From Ecdyonurus torrentis (lineage: Eukaryota; Arthropoda; Insecta; Ephemeroptera; Heptageniidae), in NCBI GenBank assembly GCA_949318235.1, contig OX439129.1, positions 22,375,402 through 22,439,401 on the forward strand: 64,000 nucleotides of DNA, given 5' to 3'. Below the pieces are notes generated by a model. That model had not been told where the DNA came from and searched no databases. It saw only the letters and a list, made by a program, of their open reading frames with translations. Shown piece by piece: positions 1 through 21,911 of this stretch. Every line of letters starts with the position of its first letter. Position 1 is the stretch's first letter. The translations under genes were made by a program, and so were the position numbers.

Positions 1-860
1 ATGGGGTATTATATAACATTGTTTAGCATAGGAAAAACTTCATTTTTGGCTATTTTCTTTGAGAAATTGGTAACTTTCTTTGTTATTATTATTTTTCCTA
101 CATACTTAAGATACTTTTTCAACCTAGCTATTAAAAGCATCAATACTCTAAAAAGTATTGCTTAGTATTTTTAAACTGCCAAAATGAGTTACTTCCTTTG
201 CTTTCCATGTTATTCACTGATCCAATAAGGCTTCAACATTAACATGTATGCATTATATACCCTATATACTGTATGCATTAATAAAGTGCTTACATTATAT
301 GCATATGTGCAGACACTGTGACATAACATCGTACTCTTGTAAATTATTATGCCTCATGGTAATAAATAAATATTTGTATAATTTTTTTTTTAAATATTAG
401 AAAAAAAAATGAAAGGGCAAGGTTTAGGCCTGACAAATATCTGGCCCACTCTTTTACACTCTTAGCTATATAAGCTCTAACTTCAAATTTACGTCAATTC
501 AATTAAGTATTAGCCCCAATACCTATCATGTTACAATCATTTTAGTACTACGCGAGATTTCTTATAATATAATTTATAATGCTTTATTCATCTTATCTAT
601 ATTGATTTATATTATTATTATTTTTTAATTGTTTGATTTTTTGTATTTTTAGTATTTGTTAGTATTATTATTCAGTTCACGTTTGCTGACTAAATAAATT
701 CTAAATTAATTAATTTGAAATTATAAAGAACGTCAGCTCCATCTCTGATACACAGAAATGAATTAACTGAAATCTTTATTCAATCTATTGATTATTCTAT
801 TTGTTTAAAATTAAAAGCTGATATCATCGAGTCCACTGACTGATATTGATTATAACTCAC
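1..860. other. AT-rich intron at window edge
   Basis: This lies downstream of the last visible transporter exon, after its GTGAGT donor. I searched the minus strand for a phase-1 exon that would end a CAT protein and found none. It contains only AT-rich sequence with short A/T runs. Confidence 0.5.
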
Positions 861-11066
<10,206 letters not shown>

Positions 11067-12402
11067 CTGAAAAATATGACTATCAATGTATGTTTTTGTT
11101 AAGTTAAACAATTTAGTAATAATTATTAGTTTAATTAGCTAATTAAAAATTGTTCAATAAGAAAATTAATCTGAGCATGACACTGTGTGTGATTCTTTAT
11201 ACTGTACCCGTTACGATCACTTCATTCCATATACGCATCGCAACTAACCTTACTTATATAATTACGTATAGCTACTGTGAGTTTGATAGTTTCTTGATGA
11301 TTTAAAAATTTCAAAAGTTTAATCTTTCAACGGTTTTTCCAGCTCCATTTATACTACTGCAACTAATCTGCATTAATTTATAGGCGGTGAAGACATCCTA
11401 AATCCTATAATGTTCTCACAATTATACAACTATACAGATTATTCTCAGAGTTTTTCATTGCAATTTATATACAATGATAGTCAGAAGTATAAAATAATTT
11501 CTGAGTTAATTTAAAATTGCATTTTAAATATAAAATAGAAATCATAATCATTTCTATGTTTGTAACAAAATTTGTGGGTGAGTGTTATTTGTTACGTTGT
11601 TACGAAGCATTACAAAAAAAACACGATGGGTGACATAATTATGCAGGACCATGACCATGAATCTTCATTGTTAAAGAGAACTTTCAAATGGCAGTCATTT
11701 CAAAGAATTTAAACAAAGTTACATCCTAACCTTGTTTAACCTTGCTTTGTAAACAATGTCATTTTAACTTCATGTATATTTAAACTCTCATCCTTTGTCT
11801 TACATTAATAATAATTATACTTTTAGCAAAATTTGTTACATCATTTATTCCCACGGCTATATCTTATTCTTAAATCATGCATTTAAACTTATAAAAGTAA
11901 AAAGTGTCGCTCTTTAATTAATTGCATCAAAAATAAAAACACAAATGTTTCGTATCATAAAATATTAAACTTAATAAAACTATATTGTATTAAATTATAT
12001 TAAAGGTTAATTAATGTAGATAATATAAACCTACCTCAAGATATATTTTACGGAGTTGCATCGTTTGATCAGTATCATGATTCATACTATATAGGTAAAA
12101 TATAATAACTAATAAAATGCTTATTCGGAACTTTCTTAGTCTCAAATTATAGTTTATATAAGCTATACATTTATTTATGCGTTATTCTTTACATCAAAAT
12201 TACAGAATTATAATAATATATTAAATTTTTATATAATCTATATCCTTATGAATTTCCTTGCAAATGAAGCAATCAAAACCGGAAACTTCAAGAAAAATAT
12301 TTTTAGTATCAATTATATAACAACTTTAATCGTTCTTTCCTAACCGTTCGTATTGTCAGCAATTAAATTTGCTGAAATACTTAGAGGTCAGTAAATTCCA
12401 AT

Positions 12403-12403
12403 A

Positions 12404-12462
<59 letters not shown>

Positions 12463-12472
12463 ATATATTATA
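12403..12472. repeat. AT microsatellite
   Basis: (AT)n with a TTATAT interruption near 12450. Confidence 0.95.
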
Positions 12473-12661
12473 AATTCTTTTGTACAATAGTAAAAATACC
12501 TTTATATATTCACCATAACTCATTCAACCCTTTACTGTAAATATTCTAGTTCATTCTAGTGTTTTATTTTATTGAATGTAAATATTAATAATTTCAATTA
12601 TTTATGATCAGTATTTGATATTGTATTATTTATTGTAAAAATTAAACTATTATTCTCTATA

Positions 12662-12892
12662 GTACACGGTCAAAAATAAATACGTAATAATTATGCCAGC
12701 TCATTTTTAGCACAATTTGTTCAATATATGCGGCATAATTTATGCTATATTACAAAATAATGATGTTATAGACCATAAATAATATGTTGTACAGCATAAT
12801 TATTTATCTTGTTCTAATTTAGCATAATTTGTGCTAGAATGACATAAATGTGTAGCATAAATTCCGTTATTTATTATTTCCGTGTACAGAGT
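12662..12892. mobile_element. MITE, TACACGGACAGAAATAAA family, copy 2
   Basis: Starts TACACGGTCAAAAATAAAT and ends TTATTATTTCCGTGTA, giving inverted ends. The interior aligns with 5410-5630. Confidence 0.7.
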
Positions 12893-13346
12893 AATTGTAA
12901 GGAAATATTTAATTTAATAAGAGTTTCCAGTTTAAAAGTATTTATGAAAAGGCACGTTCACATATAATTTGAATTTAATTTTGAAATTTTAAAATTAGTA
13001 TATAACTCTCGATGCAATGACTCATACATCGTTATCGCATTATAAAATTCAAATGTAATGAGCAAAGCAATGAATGTAATAGACTTGCCAATGAATGGAA
13101 ATTACGGGGTGGGTGTGTTACAATTAATTTATTGCTGTCTGTGGTGTGTCCGCACTCTTTGATTATAAACTATGTAAAAAAAAAATAAATAAAAAAAAAA
13201 ACGCCTTTTTGTGACATTTTTGTTATCTAACTATCATACTTATTGGCAACAATTTTGAATCAAATAATTTAAAGCAAAGAACTTTGCAATACAAATTACA
13301 ATTATGGAGTAGTAAAAGTTTGTAACTAACAAAGATGTAGGCAAGT

Positions 13347-13457
13347 ATACACTCCCCCCGAATAAATCTGACCGGTTGCGTTAAAGTTTCGTCATAATAT
13401 TATTTAACATTTGGAGACATGAACGCTGCGGTAAGATTTATTCGGGGGGAGTGTACA
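13347..13457. mobile_element. Palindromic element, GTACACTCC-CCCGAATAAATCTGACC family, copy 1
   Basis: The left end ACACTCCCCCCGAATAAA is complementary to TTTATTCGGGGGGAGTGT on the right. It lies in the upstream intron of the transporter gene. Confidence 0.8.
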
Positions 13458-14141
13458 GTAGATTTCTTTTTTTTTTTTCATTATTTTTTTCAAGCTTTTG
13501 TAGAAAATTTTGTCCTGATACGAAACAATAAACAGGAAAAAAACTAATATAATGAATTAAAATATAAGAGCCCTAGATAACACAAGAACAATTTGCAACC
13601 AAGGTTGACTGGACACAAAATGTGTATGGATTCTCAGAGTCTTTTCCAGTAACCTCATGGGGTATTAGCTTCTCTTCTGTATAGCCCATGAAAGATTGTA
13701 TAATTACAATCACAATATTATTATTATTATTATTATAAAAATTATTTAAACCCCTTAAATTTTGAAATTTAAAATTCCTACTAAAGGAATAATTAATACA
13801 TCTTTTTTGGGTATGACAATAAATCTCAATTTTCTTATATTAAAATTTCATAATGCTCTCTGTCAGTTGTTGCTATAATTTGTATATCAGCATAATGTTA
13901 ATTTTTATATATTTATTTGCTTATAATTACGTATTCACACGTATTTCACGTCTTTATTTATATATGGTCAAGTTTTGTAAAATAGGGTTGTCAAGCCCTC
14001 ACAATGCCGTAATTTAAGTTACTATATTCTAATAATAGGAGAACTTTTTTCTATAGTACTATTATATGTCTTATGTTTTAATACATATTATATTAAAAAG
14101 TTAAAGTAAGTGTGTACGTGTGCTTACTTCTGTATTTCTCC

Positions 14142-14179
<38 letters not shown>

Positions 14180-15453
14180 CACTTCAGAGCTATTTCTGTA
14201 ATTTTAATTTATCTTCTACGTAATATGTAATAAAAGTATAGCCTATATCTTACCTTCGTATATTCAGTCAATCAAGTCAAGTGATCACAAACAAATTAAA
14301 ACTGAACTCTGAACTATAAAATTGCTGATACCTAAGGTGCGAGTTTTTATATGAATATTGTTTAGTTGGTAAAAACGTTCACCACAGTTTCCGCATATCA
14401 TTCAAAACATGGGTCTTTTTATTTTATTTTTTTTCCTATATCGCAGGTGACGTCCCATGGAAGGAAAATCCCATCAAAATATCAGGTTTTATTATTATAT
14501 TTTTGTTTTAGGCTTGCGTATAAGAAATTTTTGCGAGTCGAGTATTTTTAATATAAATTTTTCTCTTTTGAAAATAACATCCACATAATCTAACCTTGAT
14601 AATACTTTTATAAGGAAATGAATCTCTATTACCTAATTTTAAATGTTAAATATGATCTCGGTGATGACAAAGTTAATAAATTACTATAAACATAATACAA
14701 TATATTTTGGCGAGGGATAAATTTGACGCGCGGCTAAATGGTAAAACATGCAGATTTGTTGTTCTATATTTTATATAATCTAGTAAAACTCAAATCAAGT
14801 GCGGCGAGGAAGCAAGACAAGTAGTCTTTGATGAGGGTTATGCTATACCTCTAACCATTAAATAATACTAACCAACCCCCTTCTTTCGCATTTATAAGTA
14901 CAAAAGAATAAGAATATTTTTTCCTTTTTCATTATTTTTTATAGCAATTCAATGCATATACCTACTACCTAGATATATTGGCTTGAAATTATAGAAATTA
15001 TATATATTTATTTCTTATTCTAATGTTAATAATAGTTTTATATGTAAAAAAAAAAAAAAAAAAAAAAAATTAATACACTGTTTCCTTGCATGTATTTAGA
15101 ATATAAATTAATTATTATCAGTTTTCCATATACTTTTGGTTCTTGAAAACTTTTACCTTACAGACCAACAAAAAATAAAAAATAAACTATTAAATAACCA
15201 TATTTATTTAAAATATAACATTTAATGTTTAAATTTTTATATTCATGTTTCATGTTATGTTATGTTTGAGATGCTTACCTAAAATAATAAATATAATTAT
15301 AAATAAATTTACACATTTTTAGAGTTTGAAAATAAAATAGTCTAAAATATTGAACTATAAGCAGATTATTTTGTATTAAAAGATGTAAGAGGGAAAAAGA
15401 TTAGGTTTTTGTTTACATACTTATACGAATTCATAAAAACATGCTAAAATTAC

Positions 15454-15980
15454 CTTGTATAACGATATCCAAAATATTATGAGACCCTTAATATCGGTGC
15501 GCAATATTATATCCCGTGCTACGCGGTGCTCACTAGTCGGTACTTGTTGTGGAGCGCAGTCGTGACACAGGTGCTATAGTCTCCAGTGAAGTTCACTCAC
15601 TAACTCACAGGAGTTTTACCGCGTGCCACTTTGCAGTCTGCCTGCCTGCCTGCCTTGCCACCTCTACTTCTTGTTCTCCGCGGTCTCAAGCCTTGGGGCT
15701 CTAATCACTGACCACTTCTTTGAACTGCGTGTATGTATGCACCAATGCAAAAAAAAATCACCTTTAACTTTTGCACATGCCGCTACAAAATATACGCGAT
15801 GAAAACATGATTTTCGCACATATCGCGATTTTTTTTTTATACATAAAATATAATATAATTATTACTACAAAATTTTCTCAGTGCGGCGAGTGTAAAACAA
15901 GCGGACGTTAGACTACATTACTTCAGTTGCAAGTTAGAAGGGGGTTCACATAGTTCGCGCGCGTGTGTTAGAGTTACAGA
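15454..15980 (-). promoter_or_regulatory. Putative 5' untranslated exon and promoter of the transporter gene
   Basis: This is the first clearly less AT-rich block upstream of the transporter start. It has several CG dinucleotides, a CTGC/CTGCC tandem run near 15640, and GCGCGCG near 15957. On the minus strand a good donor (AAG|GTAATT) falls at 15454/15453, so an exon could run from roughly 15600 to 15454. Transcript ends cannot be read from sequence. Alternative: an unrelated regulatory island. Confidence 0.3.
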
Positions 15981-16161
15981 TAGTGTCATACTCAAGCTAT
16001 GTTATTGCCTGATTTATTGAAACGTCCGGCCTGTACCCACATTATATTTTATGTCAAGCAAAAAGGAACAGTGATCATGTTAATGTTGCAAATTTTATTC
16101 TTGCAATTTTTTTGTGATTTCTCTTACTCAGTGAGGTCAACACCAAAATGCATTATAAGTC

Positions 16162-16218
<57 letters not shown>

Positions 16219-16806
16219 CTATTCAAATAATATTTGCAAATCGAATCAGATTAAAAATATAATAGTATAGTACTATAATACTTTGTCCTATAGTTATATA
16301 TTTAACAAAAATGAACTCTCCTTCATATTTTATACTTAATAAATATACTGTAATACTCATTTTTTGTTAAATCAAATTATTAAATTTGCCTTGATAATAT
16401 TTTAATTTTTATTTATTTATTAAGCACAATGTGTGTACAACATACATCTAAATATTCAATAATTACCCAATTAATTATAAACATATAATAATATCCAAAT
16501 CATAACATCATAACAATAAAAAAACTAATGCAAAAAATATAATGTAATCTCTCTGCACTATAAAATATACACTGATGGCGTATAATTCTATATTTTATAT
16601 TATCACAAAAACGTTCAATACACTACAAGCCTACAAGAATTCAAGTCAAATATAGATAACAATTATTTAAACTTAAACCTTAATTATTATTATTTTTAAA
16701 TATAATGGTTAATAAAGGATAATTGAGTAACAAAATGAGGAATAAAACTCTTATAAAAAAAATACAAACTTTTATGTATATATTTTTCAATGATTACAAG
16801 TATAAG
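15981..16806. other. Intergenic, with CT microsatellite
   Basis: A (CT)n tract of about 50 bp lies at 16166-16215. The rest is AT-rich and holds the 3' flank of the GTF2H2 gene. No gene is seen. Confidence 0.5.
16164..16216. repeat. CT microsatellite
   Basis: (TC)n of about 50 bases in intergenic sequence. Confidence 0.95.
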
Positions 16807-17193
16807 TTACAGATTCATGACAGATGAGGTAGCTGGGTGAGAAGCACAGCCTGGACATGTATGGAGTGTGTCGTGGATAAAGATGTCGCAGTCAAGGCAC
16901 AGAAGTTGACTACAGCGGTTGCATTTGTAAGCCTGTACACATCATGCAATTTCAAATTAACCTACTTTTTTTTCTTTTTTTTTCCCCTTTAAATTTTTAA
17001 AGATTTGAAAGTAAAGGAGTTAGTTACAGTCAATCGTAAATGAGACAATTTTTTTATGCAATAGAAAGTAAAGAAATACAATAAAGAAAGACTCTTTAAA
17101 CTATTTCAAGTAAAATATTCATTTCTCTGGACAATATATTTTAACTACTGTTTAGTGAGAATACTCCAATATAATTTTTTCTTTCTTTGTGTT

Positions 17194-17249
<56 letters not shown>

Positions 17250-18721
17250 AAAAGTGTAATGAAGCTTAAAAAAGGGGAATTTATTTACTGTTTTAGTTAG
17301 CATTTTTAGTTTACCAAACATTTATATTAAGGAAAATGAGCCATCATGATTTGGGTATATTAAAATTAAAAGGAAATTAAAGGTTAGAGAAAACTAACAA
17401 AAGCATAGAAAAAAAAAGTACTATAGTTTGGGGATGATTGCAAATTGAAAATGATCATTTACCGTTGCTCTCCCTAAAAAATCTGAAAAGGCTGACAAAG
17501 ACACACACACACACATACCCTGTTTTTCTTGGAGTATTGTGGCAAAAGCTAACTATGTGTTAATTATCTCTGTACTAGCAAGATTTTTACCAAACTATTT
17601 TGTCATTAAAATTTTTTCACTATGGTATGGCCAAACTCAAACATTGGAATATTAATTTTAAAGAGAAGCAAAAAAAAAAAACTTACATTTTTATCTAGTT
17701 CAGTGAAAATCTTCTGACAAGAGTAACATATTTCTCCGTCTGGCAAGTCTGGGCATGGAATTTCTGCAAAGCTGGCTACGGGGAACAAGTGGTGGTAAGA
17801 ACGAGCAAGGTGGGGTGCAGAGGCAAGAGTCAATCCACAGGATCTACATTCCACTGGTAGTTCACAGTATTTACTGTTGCATTGTGGGCAGAAATATCCT
17901 CCGGCACTTAGCTTACACTCACTTGCTGTATCTAAATGGCTGAAAACAAAATACAAGTTGTATGTATATTAGTAAATGCAGAAATTATTGCAGTTAAAAA
18001 AAAAAGATAATAAGTTCAACATTCTATTTAGTAAACACACTGTAAAATAATAAGGGACTTATAAAAAATTGTCATTAAAAATGAAATAATGATAATAAAT
18101 AAAAAGGCAGGTATGTACCAGTGACTACTCACTTCAATAGAGGGAGCTTATATGTTAGTGCTTCAAAAAAAGTAGTTAGTTTGGTGCAGATCCACAAAGA
18201 TGGTAGCTGTGTTTAGATACTGTTTTTTAATAATGATAAAATATCTGAACACAGCTGCTATCTTTGTGGATCTGCACTAAACTAACTACTTTTTTTTTAT
18301 GTACAGTACCAACAGGTATCTATGGAAGTGAGCAGTCAATGGTACATACTCATTGAAATGCTCATGCTGATGTCTGCTGAGGACCTGACTGCACAGTGAT
18401 ATATCCACAAATTGAAACTGCAGCTTATTGCAGTATTAAAAAAAAAGAAAAAAGAAAAGAAAAGTATAAGATAGGATAGGATAGGAGAAACTAGCAAGGG
18501 TCTTACCACAGAGAAAACTACAGAGATATCAGATAAGGCATAATTGATGTCGCTGAGAGTGGGGAGTGTTTACTAGTGTTTCTAAGCAGTTGTGACCCTG
18601 ACTGCAAGAGGGTCACCATTACTAGTAATCGGACAATACTAGTAAACACTCCCCACTCTCAGCGACATCAATTAAATGCCTTACCTGATATCTCTGTAGT
18701 TTTTTTTTTTTTTTTTTTTTT

Positions 18722-18754
<33 letters not shown>

Positions 18755-21700
18755 GCTTGCCATATTGTGTTATTGTGCTATACACCAATCCCAGTCCCAG
18801 TCAAGACATTGTCTTATCAACAGGTAAGGACTTTCCAATTAATGGAAAAGCACACACGGGCTGGCCACAGCCTAAGTACACAGCCCAGCATTCGCCATGA
18901 CAGCCTAGAGAAACCGTGGAAACATCTAGGCAGGCTGGTCAGTGCAATCACATCAATCATGCACCTCCCGAATACTGTGCGTCGTCATGGAATGCATGTA
19001 AACATGTATCGTGCAACGTGTTGTGCTCTCACACTTCACGTACGCAACCAGCAGTGGCTCGAACCTATACTCGGTGAGAAGTACAGAGTTACGAGTCAGC
19101 TGCCTTCAACACTCGGCCATACCAGCTCTGTGGTCTTACCAACTACAAGCAAGTAATTTACTAAGGCCCTTGCTGATTTCTCCTATCCATTTCTTTCAAA
19201 TTTATCATATTTCAGACTTAAAAAATAATATCACTATATCACTATTTCCACTTTATTTAATATAAGACGTAGACTCGTGGAAACCATAATGGTAACATCA
19301 AAGGGGATGCCGCTTTCTAAAGAAAGTAGAAAATGCACTAAAATTCACGTAAATACGCTGCCAAATTCTCTGAAAATCATGAATGAATTCTTTATAAAGC
19401 GGCATCCCCTTTGATGTTAACATTATGGTTTCTGCGAGTGTACTGGTGTACACATGCTTACCACATGCACATAGCCAGAGTTGGTGCATCTTTACTGGCT
19501 CCTGCTGCTCCAGTAACATGGTGAGGAAATCCCATCTTGATGAGTGCAGGTTCCAGTCGGATTGCAGCAGGGGGAGGTTCAACATGCTCTAATAGTTGAT
19601 CACGGAAATGAGCATCATCTAGTACGACTCCAAATTTACCACCAGTTTCTTTGGCAAGAACACGACATATGTGCACTTCTCCTGCTAGTGCAATCACTGA
19701 GCTACGTACCACGTTGTCACGAAGACTCTGAAATACAAGGATAATGGTTAAATATTAAATGATATCATATAAAAATTCATAAAAATATTCACAGTTTCTC
19801 TCCGAGTCTGAAAGAACTGATGAAGGCATAACACACTCCACCTCTCGTGGAGTTTATTGCCAAAATATTTCCAATGTGTTAGTTTTTTATATCTGTGCTA
19901 GCAAGATTTTCACTAAACTATGGGACTCTCTTCACTATGGTTAGGCCCTTGCTGGTTTCTCTTATCCTTTTCTTTCAAATTTATCATATAAAAACAGGGT
20001 ACTATATTTTATTATTCTTTTGCTGCTAAGTAATAATGTTTCATTTCACTTATTACTTTGTTTTCTTTAACTGCACAGCTATATATTTACAAATACCACA
20101 GCTTAAGAACCCATCTCACTTAGGTACAGTCAACATAAAGTACAACAGAACTGCAAAACAAAACTAACCTTTATAGTATCGTTAATATCCCCAGGATCAC
20201 ATGTTGTTAGACTACCAAGAATTATCAGCACCTCTCGGCTAGCATGTGATGGCAGCATACGTAATGAACGTAATGCAAGTTCTAATCCATTTTGTATGCT
20301 AGGTTCACCACTGCATGACATGTCTTTAATTTGTTGCAGTGCCTATTAAAAAAAATCATTTTATTACAAAAATCAATAAGAGAATAAATATATCAAACAA
20401 TATGTATGTACTATTTACTTATATACATACTTTAATATGTTTACGTGAGTTTCCAGCAAGATCACTTATTTTTTCAGCTCTTTTGTTTCTCATAACGATA
20501 ATTCCCATTTGACTGATTGGATTTTGATCAAAAAATTCTTCTATAAAATTGTTGAGCAGCTAAATATTAAGAAAAAAATGCATGAGTTATACAAAAATTA
20601 CAATTCATGCAAATAACGTCACTGTAGAAAGATACAATAACCTAAGCTAATGCATAATTATTTGTTTTGTTATTGTATGATGAAAGAAATGAATAAAGCA
20701 ATTTTGAATTTGAAACCTCTATAGGTTGTGCGTACATAAGAATACATATTGCCAGGTTAGAGCACAAACCATGTATATCTACAAAAGCAGCTAAGTCGAA
20801 AATCTTATCTTTATGTATATTGTTTTGATGTTTGTTGCTTTTGCAGATACACGGTTTGTTCTCTAAGGCAACGATATGTAGGTACAGCTCTGGACAAAAG
20901 TTCCCGAACGGGGCAGCAGCAGTCGCTGCCTTTTCTCTCTCATTAAGATAACATAGTGTGGTTGTGAGTTGCCTATGCAAATCGTTCGGGAACTTTTGGC
21001 CAGAGCTGTAGATATAGATGACGTCAAATAGTTTTCTCGTAACTGAGAAAATTTATCATGCGACATTGAACCATAACTCTTCTCTTCATAGATCTCATAG
21101 TCGCATAAAAAAATAAATCACTGTTCCGAGAAAGCTACTTGACTTCATCAATATATTATCATTTTCATATGTATTCATATAATGTACTGTACTAGTAATT
21201 GGCAGGCCGCAGTTATCGGCAGTTGTAATTTTTAAACTACCTCTCATTTAAAGGTTTTAAAAACTTTTAGTGTACAAAAGAGATGCCGATAATTGCGGCA
21301 ATTAAGCATGTCGATAACTAGTACACTTACCATAGAGTATGTACACTCCTCCCGAATAAATCTGACCAAAGCGTTAGTCTCTCCAAATGTTAAATATATG
21401 GGGAAACTTTAACGCAAGCGGTCAGATTTATTTGGGAGGAGAGTACCTTATATGATGAATGCATATTTTATTATAATATCATATAATATGTATGTTGTAG
21501 GCATAATACTTATAATCAAATACAATGCCTTACCTTGGCTGTACATAACTGACGTGTTGGTTTTAAGTCTTGATCTAACATACACTCTGTCATATCAACA
21601 ATAACATACAAATGTCTCATCATACCCAGACGAGTGTTACTTTTTTTCTCCAGTTGTCGACGTCTTTTAGCTCTCTGTATGATATCAGCTACAGAAGAGT

Positions 21701-21911
21701 CAAGCATTCCATCATCATCCTCTTTGATAGCTTCCCTGAATAACAATAATGGTTAAGATGAATTAACATCATTTGTAAAATTATTTTATAATATCTATAT
21801 GCATACGTAATGTTTTATTTGATTGTTTTTACTCCTAATCTACTTTACATACCATGTTTTTTCATAGCCGGTCTCCCAACGATATTCCTTTCCTTCTTCT
21901 TCCTCAGCCAT
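16807..21911 (-). CDS. GTF2H2: General transcription factor IIH subunit 2 (p44/Ssl1)
   Basis: Seven exons join in frame to 402 residues: 21911-21853, 21735-21534, 20559-20431, 20342-20169, 19727-19462, 17939-17687 and 16932-16807 (TAA). Human p44 is about the same length. The product is a core TFIIH subunit that binds the XPD helicase in transcription initiation and nucleotide-excision repair. Landmarks: N-terminal [13 protein letters not shown]; a von Willebrand A-like Ssl1 domain beginning [13 protein letters not shown] and including [12 protein letters not shown] and [16 protein letters not shown]; then the C-terminal zinc-binding part with [35 protein letters not shown] and a cysteine-rich RING-like end [26 protein letters not shown]. 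All expected Cys pairs are present. Introns 17940-19461 and 19728-20168 and those further 5' are packed with palindromic elements and a SINE. It sits head-to-head with the RAMA-domain gene. Confidence 0.97.
17199..17246. repeat. Poly(A) tract in GTF2H2 intron
   Basis: An uninterrupted run of A of close to 48 bases on the plus strand. Confidence 0.95.
17510..17632. repeat. Dispersed repeat, copy 1
   Basis: It shares an extended similarity with 19842-19952: a GGAGTwTATTG block, then TGTGTTA, CTAGCAAGATTTT, ACTAAACTA and TTCACTATGG in the same order. I do not recognise the family. Both copies lie in GTF2H2 introns. Confidence 0.6.
18112..18348. mobile_element. Palindromic MITE-like element, about 237 bp
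   Basis: Near-perfect inverted repeat. The outer ends begin TATGTACCA followed by GACTRCTCACTTC on both sides, and the inner arms around GTAGTTAGTTTGGTGCAGATC pair with their complement at about 18265-18290. There is no coding capacity. It lies inside a GTF2H2 intron. Confidence 0.8.
18514..18704. mobile_element. Palindromic MITE-like element, about 190 bp
   Basis: The arms ACTACAGAGATATCAG, GATGTCGCTGAGAGTGG and GGAGTGTTTACTAGT are repeated in inverted order on the right side. The central spacer contains GACCCTGACTGCAAGAGGGTC, itself a small hairpin. The right end abuts the poly(T) that forms the tail of the neighbouring SINE. Confidence 0.8.
18705..19140 (-). mobile_element. tRNA-derived SINE, near full length
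   Basis: Read on the minus strand it starts with a tRNA-like head. The A box TGGCCGAGTGTTGAAGG lies at 19119-19103 and the B box GGTTCGAGCC at 19065-19056, a pol III promoter spacing. A unique body of about 290 bp follows, then GGCAAGC and a long poly(A) (poly(T) on the plus strand, 18705-18754). A second, 5'-truncated copy is at 60552-60689. The family is unknown to me. The ORF across it is not a gene. Confidence 0.75.
19159..19212. repeat. Dispersed repeat fragment
   Basis: The block AAGGCCCTTGCTGATTTC, then CTTTCAAATTTATCATAT, recurs at 19944-19990 with few changes. Confidence 0.6.
19271..19441. mobile_element. Palindromic MITE-like element, about 170 bp
   Basis: The left arm contains GGTAACATCAAAGGGGATG and CCGCTTT. 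The right arm is its complement (AAAGCGGCATCCCC, TTTGATGTTAACATTATGG). It lies in the GTF2H2 intron beside the exon starting at 19462 on the plus coordinate. Confidence 0.8.
19795..19990. repeat. Dispersed repeat, copy 2
   Basis: It matches 17510-17632 over its middle part and 19159-19212 at its right end (GGCCCTTGCTGGTTTC through ATTTATCATAT). Confidence 0.6.
20883..21010. mobile_element. MITE with Tc1/mariner-like ends (TACAGCTCTGG), copy 1
   Basis: The inverted ends TACAGCTCTGGmCAAAAGT and TTCGGGAAC are present on both sides, and TA dinucleotides form the outermost bases. About 128 bp, non-coding. Related copies occur at 24067-24348 and 30452-30582. Assignment to Tc1/mariner rests only on the TA boundary and end sequence. 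Confidence 0.75.
21183..21334. mobile_element. Palindromic element, CTAGTTATCGGCAG family, copy 1
   Basis: The ends carry GTACTAGTAATTGGCAG on the left and GTCGATAACTAGTACAC on the right. An inner GCAGTTATCGGCAG pairs with GCCGATAATTGCGGC. A longer related copy lies at 23078-23350. Confidence 0.7.
21339..21447. mobile_element. Palindromic element, GTACACTCC-CCCGAATAAATCTGACC family, copy 2
   Basis: The left arm GTACACTCCTCCCGAATAA and the right arm TTATTTGGGAGGAGAGTAC are complementary. It is the same family as 13347-13457. About 109 bp. Confidence 0.8.

Larger units (their letters stand above)
11067..15453. other. Upstream intron/5' region of the transporter gene
   Basis: No protein-coding gene is seen. 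Minus-strand splice donors that could belong to alternative 5' untranslated exons occur near 14254 (AAG|GTAAGATATA) and 15280 (TTAG|GTAAGC). The region also holds an AT microsatellite (about 12403-12472), a MITE copy at about 12662-12892, a palindromic element at 13347-13457 and an A-run near 15047-15069. Confidence 0.4.

Noticed and set aside
19056..19119. Possible tRNA gene on the minus strand
   Set aside because: A and B boxes are present, but it continues into a long body with a poly(A) tail and has no clear cloverleaf acceptor stem; it is a SINE head.
18767..19156. 129-codon ORF
   Set aside because: It lies within the SINE, antisense to its transcript; similarity to the ORF at 60370 only reflects the shared repeat.
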